64,000 bases of DNA from Antennarius striatus (lineage: Eukaryota; Chordata; Actinopteri; Lophiiformes; Antennariidae). The stretch is taken from contig NC_090780.1 in the NCBI RefSeq assembly GCF_040054535.1, positions 7,003,501-7,067,500 on the forward strand. Direction: 5' to 3'. Within the stretch, counting starts at the first letter, position 1, and every line of letters starts with the position of its first letter. Below, piece by piece: positions 60,113 to 64,000 of this stretch. The position numbers and the translations under genes were made by a program. Below the pieces are notes generated by a model. The model had not been told where the DNA came from and searched no databases. It was given only the letters and a program-made list of their open reading frames with translations.

Positions 60113-60600
60113 AGGACCCGAGCTTGAGGATGACACACAGATACCACCCCACAAGGGTGAGAGGGACATTTTTTTATTTTATTTTTTTTATGCATGATTA
60201 CTAACTAACTAGAGTGTGCCACTAATTTCCCTACGGGGATTAAAATCAGTATATCAAATTTAAAAAACTAAAGCAGGTCTCACAGCAGCAATATATATAT
60301 ATGTGTGTGTGACTTTACCAGTTGCTTCTCATGTCTGTGTAACATTTTAGCACTATTTACTCATTACTGTCATTTGTGGCCACAGCTGTCAATGTAAAAA
60401 ACAAAAGGACATACAGAGGCTGAGTTTAAATCACCTGTCTGAATACAGCATGGGTGTTTTATCTAAACTTAAAATAAAAGTCCAACTCAATAAAGGCCAA
60501 GCAAAAAAATCAGCATCAGTGTATTATAAATCCTCTCATACTTAACAAACCACACAGAACCTACTGAAGCTAATCTACTTAGTCACCTATTGGTCTATCT

Positions 60601-60860
60601 GTTTGGGTGGACTACCTCTACTGGTCCTCCTGTTGGTTTATCTGTTTGGGTGGACTACCTCTACTGGTTCTCCTGTTGGTTTATCTGTTTGGGTGGACTA
60701 CCTCTACTGGTTCTCCTGTTGGTTTGTCTGTTTGGGTGGACTACCTCTATTGGTTCTCCTATTGGTTTATCTGTTTGGGTGGACTACCTCTTCTGGTTCC
60801 CCTATTGGTTTATCTGTTTGGTTGAACTACTTCTATTGGTTCTCCTATTGGTTGATCCTC
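60601..60860 (+). repeat. 43-bp minisatellite, six copies
   Basis: The unit starts GTTTGGGTGGACTACCTCTA and repeats at 60601, 60644, 60687, 60730, 60773 and 60816, the later copies being more diverged. Because 43 is not a multiple of 3, all three frames are visited in turn and all remain open. Confidence 0.93.
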
Positions 60861-60899
60861 TAGCTTCATCACTCTTACACAAAAGCTGGATCATTGATA

Positions 60900-63800
60900 T
60901 CAACTGTAGGGGCAGCAGCAGTATGGATGGATTAGTACTGGGATTAGGATTGTTGTTCAGGCAGGTAGCACTCAAGACACTGAGGGGATGTGGTTGCATT
61001 ATGAGACACAATCATGTGTCATTACAACATAATTACAGCACATTATTGTTTAGATGTCAATACGATTTTGAACATCATTACACCCAGTCCTCCTATCTAT
61101 ATACAGATGTTGTGCTATCATTCAGCTCCTGACAGGTTTATTCGTGACATTGAAGTGACAGCGGTATATGCATAACACACACAGATATATATATTTGTAA
61201 TTAGTTGCTGACACTGTCATTTATCCCCCTCCTCATTGGACAGACATGATTTAATATCTGATCAGCTACAGAAGGAACTGAATTCTATCATCTTTTCTTT
61301 TCACAGATTAGAGGGGAGTTATTATGATTTTGATGTATGGCCAACATTATGGGGAAATGTACCAGATGGGTAATATGGTGTACAATTATGACAATTACAA
61401 CTGTGAAGCACTTTTTCATTGGACTTTTTCTGCTCATGGAACTATTCATTTTCCAGAGTGATTTAAATTTGTGCTCCAGCGCTTAAACACATCTCTCATC
61501 AGTGTTGCCTCTACAGAATGAAGAATATGTCTCAGACTCTACTGTAGAAAACAACCACATTAAAACCTGCGTAGAAATTCCTCCAATGCCACCACTGTTC
61601 AATCATAAAGTGTATTAGTACATCTCAGTGTTGTAACAGTATCAAATAATGCACTGAGGTATTTAGTAATTGATCTACGCAGTGATTTTATGCTTTGTAA
61701 AAAACAACATTTTTTCATCATTGATTACAGTACATGATAGTAAGTCGTCAGTGTGCCTTACTCCAACTCCTCATTTCAGTCCAGGACATGTAATGCAGGT
61801 GAAATGGCAACTGAACGGCTGTGAATACAAACAGTAAATCACCACTAACATCTCCCATCTAAAACTAAACTGCAAAGATTATTTTTTAAATTAAAAAAAT
61901 CTTTGATTATTGCTGTTACACATTGAAACAGAAATCTACTGTATATACCTGTATAAAAAAACCAAGATTCTTTCTCGTGTCTGTGGAGATTGTCAGTCTT
62001 ACAGGTCATGGTAGATCTCCACTTTGAATAAAGTCAACAGGACTCATAAGAAAAGCTTTAAAATTAATGTTACTTTTTAACATCATTAAACTACAAATAG
62101 TGTATTTCCTTTTGACATTTTTTTCCTTAGGAACAGAATTAAATTACCAGAATGGTCACTGGTGGTGGGAGGGGCTATGGTATGGACATCTGTAATTTAC
62201 AAAGGTGCAATTTATTGATGTCAGTTTGCACTGAGACAAGATCTCAAGGCCCATCCTATTCTATTTGTCCAACATCATCACCTGATGTTGCAGTAGGATG
62301 ATACATGGTCCCACGTTGTATAGACATGTGCACATTACTGGGAGCCACAAACATCCCAGATCATACATTGATCTGATTGATTACATTGTTGTGGGCAGAG
62401 AAAAACTCCAGATCAATAAAAGTCACGACAAAAATAATCTAGAATTTTCTATTGTGGTATTTATACCACCTTCACAACCTTCTACTAATGCCATGATTTT
62501 TTGATGCAGAGATTATTCTGATGAATGTTAAGTGACAATGTTCTACACACTCAAGACATTTATCAGTTAGATCAGCATTAACATGACAGCATTCCGACAC
62601 AATTTCTCAACAAATGTTTTTTCTTTTAGAGTGACAAAATGACTCATGATTCACATATATAAGAACAAAACACACATGGCTTCCATATTGCATTTTATTA
62701 TGACTCAAATGTTTTATTAATAAAAATGCTGCTGTAATTTAAGCTTGTACTGATGTAAATAGTGGCAATATGTCATATACAGTTGACACAATAGTAAAAT
62801 ATTTAATGGTATATTTTGGCGAAGTAAATCCAGAAGCCATCAAAGCTGTGAACTGTGTAAAAAGCCACATTATCAAGACCCTTTCCTCCGTTGTGCTGTA
62901 AGGCTGTTCTTCAGACAGAAATCTAGGTCTCACTGATACAGTGACGTGACAACAGTTCTAAACATTGAACCACACAACGTGTGGCATCTCAGCTATGTAG
63001 TTCACACTATTTAAACACTGTTTCAAATATTATATTCTCTTTGTAAACAAAATGAAAGTGTGAAATGGGTTATTCCATACTTTTTGCAATTAAGTTCCAT
63101 AAGTCACCACAAAATCTAAAGAAATTAAAAACTGCCGTCAATTAGATGATAGAAAAAAAGGAGGTGACATAATTAGAAGAGCACAACAAGAAATTAATTC
63201 TGAAAAATAGATTTTCACATGAGGTGAACATTTCCTTTTGTGATGCAAATTCCACTTAAATTCCAATTTCAAATTTTGAGATATTGGAGATTTGTTTACA
63301 CTGGAATGTGGACACCCTCTGCAGCATTTCTTTGGAGGAATGAACCATAATTATTAATGTGAAAATGTAGTCCTCCTATATAACTTGACAATTTCACTAT
63401 CTTTCCAACACTATTTTCTTACATTATTTCCTATTTTAGACTAAATGTACTCAACAAATATTTAAAACACTCAGCCCTGGAAATCATGTGGCATAAAATT
63501 ATCATGCAAACATCTTTTTTTAATCAAGGGTTATGATAATCTACATTGATATTAGTTAAGACTCTTTACAGCATCAGGTCATACACTATAATGATGAAGT
63601 ATACACGAATCAGCTTAGAGGCTAACACCAGCTGCTGTCCGTAAGACAACTGAAAGGCCTTCACAGACAATAGAAGATAAGTTCTTTGGTACTACAGAAA
63701 TTGTCACTGTTTTTTCGCCCAACATGTTTTAGAAGAATATATTTACTTAATTTTTTTAATTCAACATCTAACCATGTAAATCATTAAGAACAAATTGCTA

Positions 63801-64000
63801 CAGTAGCAACCTGGCAATTTTGATCGACGACTGTGAAGAAATATAAAATGTATTTTGGAAAAATATGGGGAACATCCCAAGGCCATCCTGATTCATAGGC
63901 ACAGAACACATTAGATTACCAGTCTCCTTCCAAACCTCTGTTATGGCCCCATGACTCTACACTGATTATGTACTGGTTGGTCTAATGGTCAAGGAATCCT
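60900..64000. other. AT-rich non-coding right end
   Basis: No gene is supported. Only the short transposase relic near 62.3 kb is recognisable. Confidence 0.5.
62250..62380 (+). pseudogene. Short Tc1/IS630-type transposase relic
   Basis: CATCACCTGATGTTGCAGTA, GATGATACATGGTCCCACGT and CTGGGAGCCACAAACATCCC resemble the part of a transposase gene around the second catalytic Asp (QHDNARPHVA-type motif). The frame is broken throughout. Nothing else of the element is evident nearby. Confidence 0.35.

Noticed and set aside
60590..61132. 180-codon membrane-protein-like frame
   Set aside because: It is produced by a 43-bp minisatellite that is open in all frames. No splice or start context.

Overview
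The window looks like nuclear DNA from a ray-finned fish, most likely a teleost. It has intron-split vertebrate genes, long CA/GT and GA microsatellites, tRNA-headed SINEs, and fish-type Tc1, LINE, gypsy and piggyBac elements. Only two host protein-coding genes can be supported, both on the + strand. Most other coding potential belongs to mobile elements, almost all of them broken.

Region by region. 0-5 kb is AT-rich and holds an internally deleted LINE on the minus strand (1.94-3.23 kb). 5.05-12.37 kb is a FAM210B orthologue (three coding exons, 298 aa, mitochondrial membrane protein) with a CpG-rich start. 12.4-18.6 kb is intergenic with several CA/GT tracts. 18.8-20.4 kb is a dead Tc1-like transposon. 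20.4-28.2 kb is intergenic with relic repeats.

28.2-42.75 kb is a nested transposon cluster. One SINE is split in two by a 14.1-kb insertion flanked by the duplicated target CATG. The insertion is a decayed gypsy-type LTR retrotransposon on the minus strand. Inside it lie a minus-strand LINE, a Tc1 element (TA target duplication) that itself carries a 3.5-kb plus-strand LINE, and a THAP-domain exon beside a TTAA, probably the remnant of a Kolobok-type DNA transposon.

45.29-55.76 kb is a second host gene, an NDUFA4-family (cytochrome c oxidase associated) protein of 82 aa in four exons, including a 42-nt coding part of exon 1. Its first intron carries a complete, apparently intact 3.16-kb piggyBac transposon (TTAA target, terminal inverted repeats, two-exon 664-aa transposase with its Asp triad). 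Its second intron carries a short pogo/Tigger-like MITE. 58.9-60.2 kb holds a complete SINE copy and the 3' part of a LINE with a restriction-like endonuclease. The rest to 64 kb is AT-rich, with a 43-bp minisatellite at 60.6 kb.

The two host genes share a mitochondrial theme, but nothing in the sequence shows that they work together. The most notable items are the intact piggyBac, the datable order of the nested insertions, the THAP exon lying in sense orientation in the gypsy leader region, and a perfect 26-bp hairpin in FAM210B intron 2. No wholly new system is evident.
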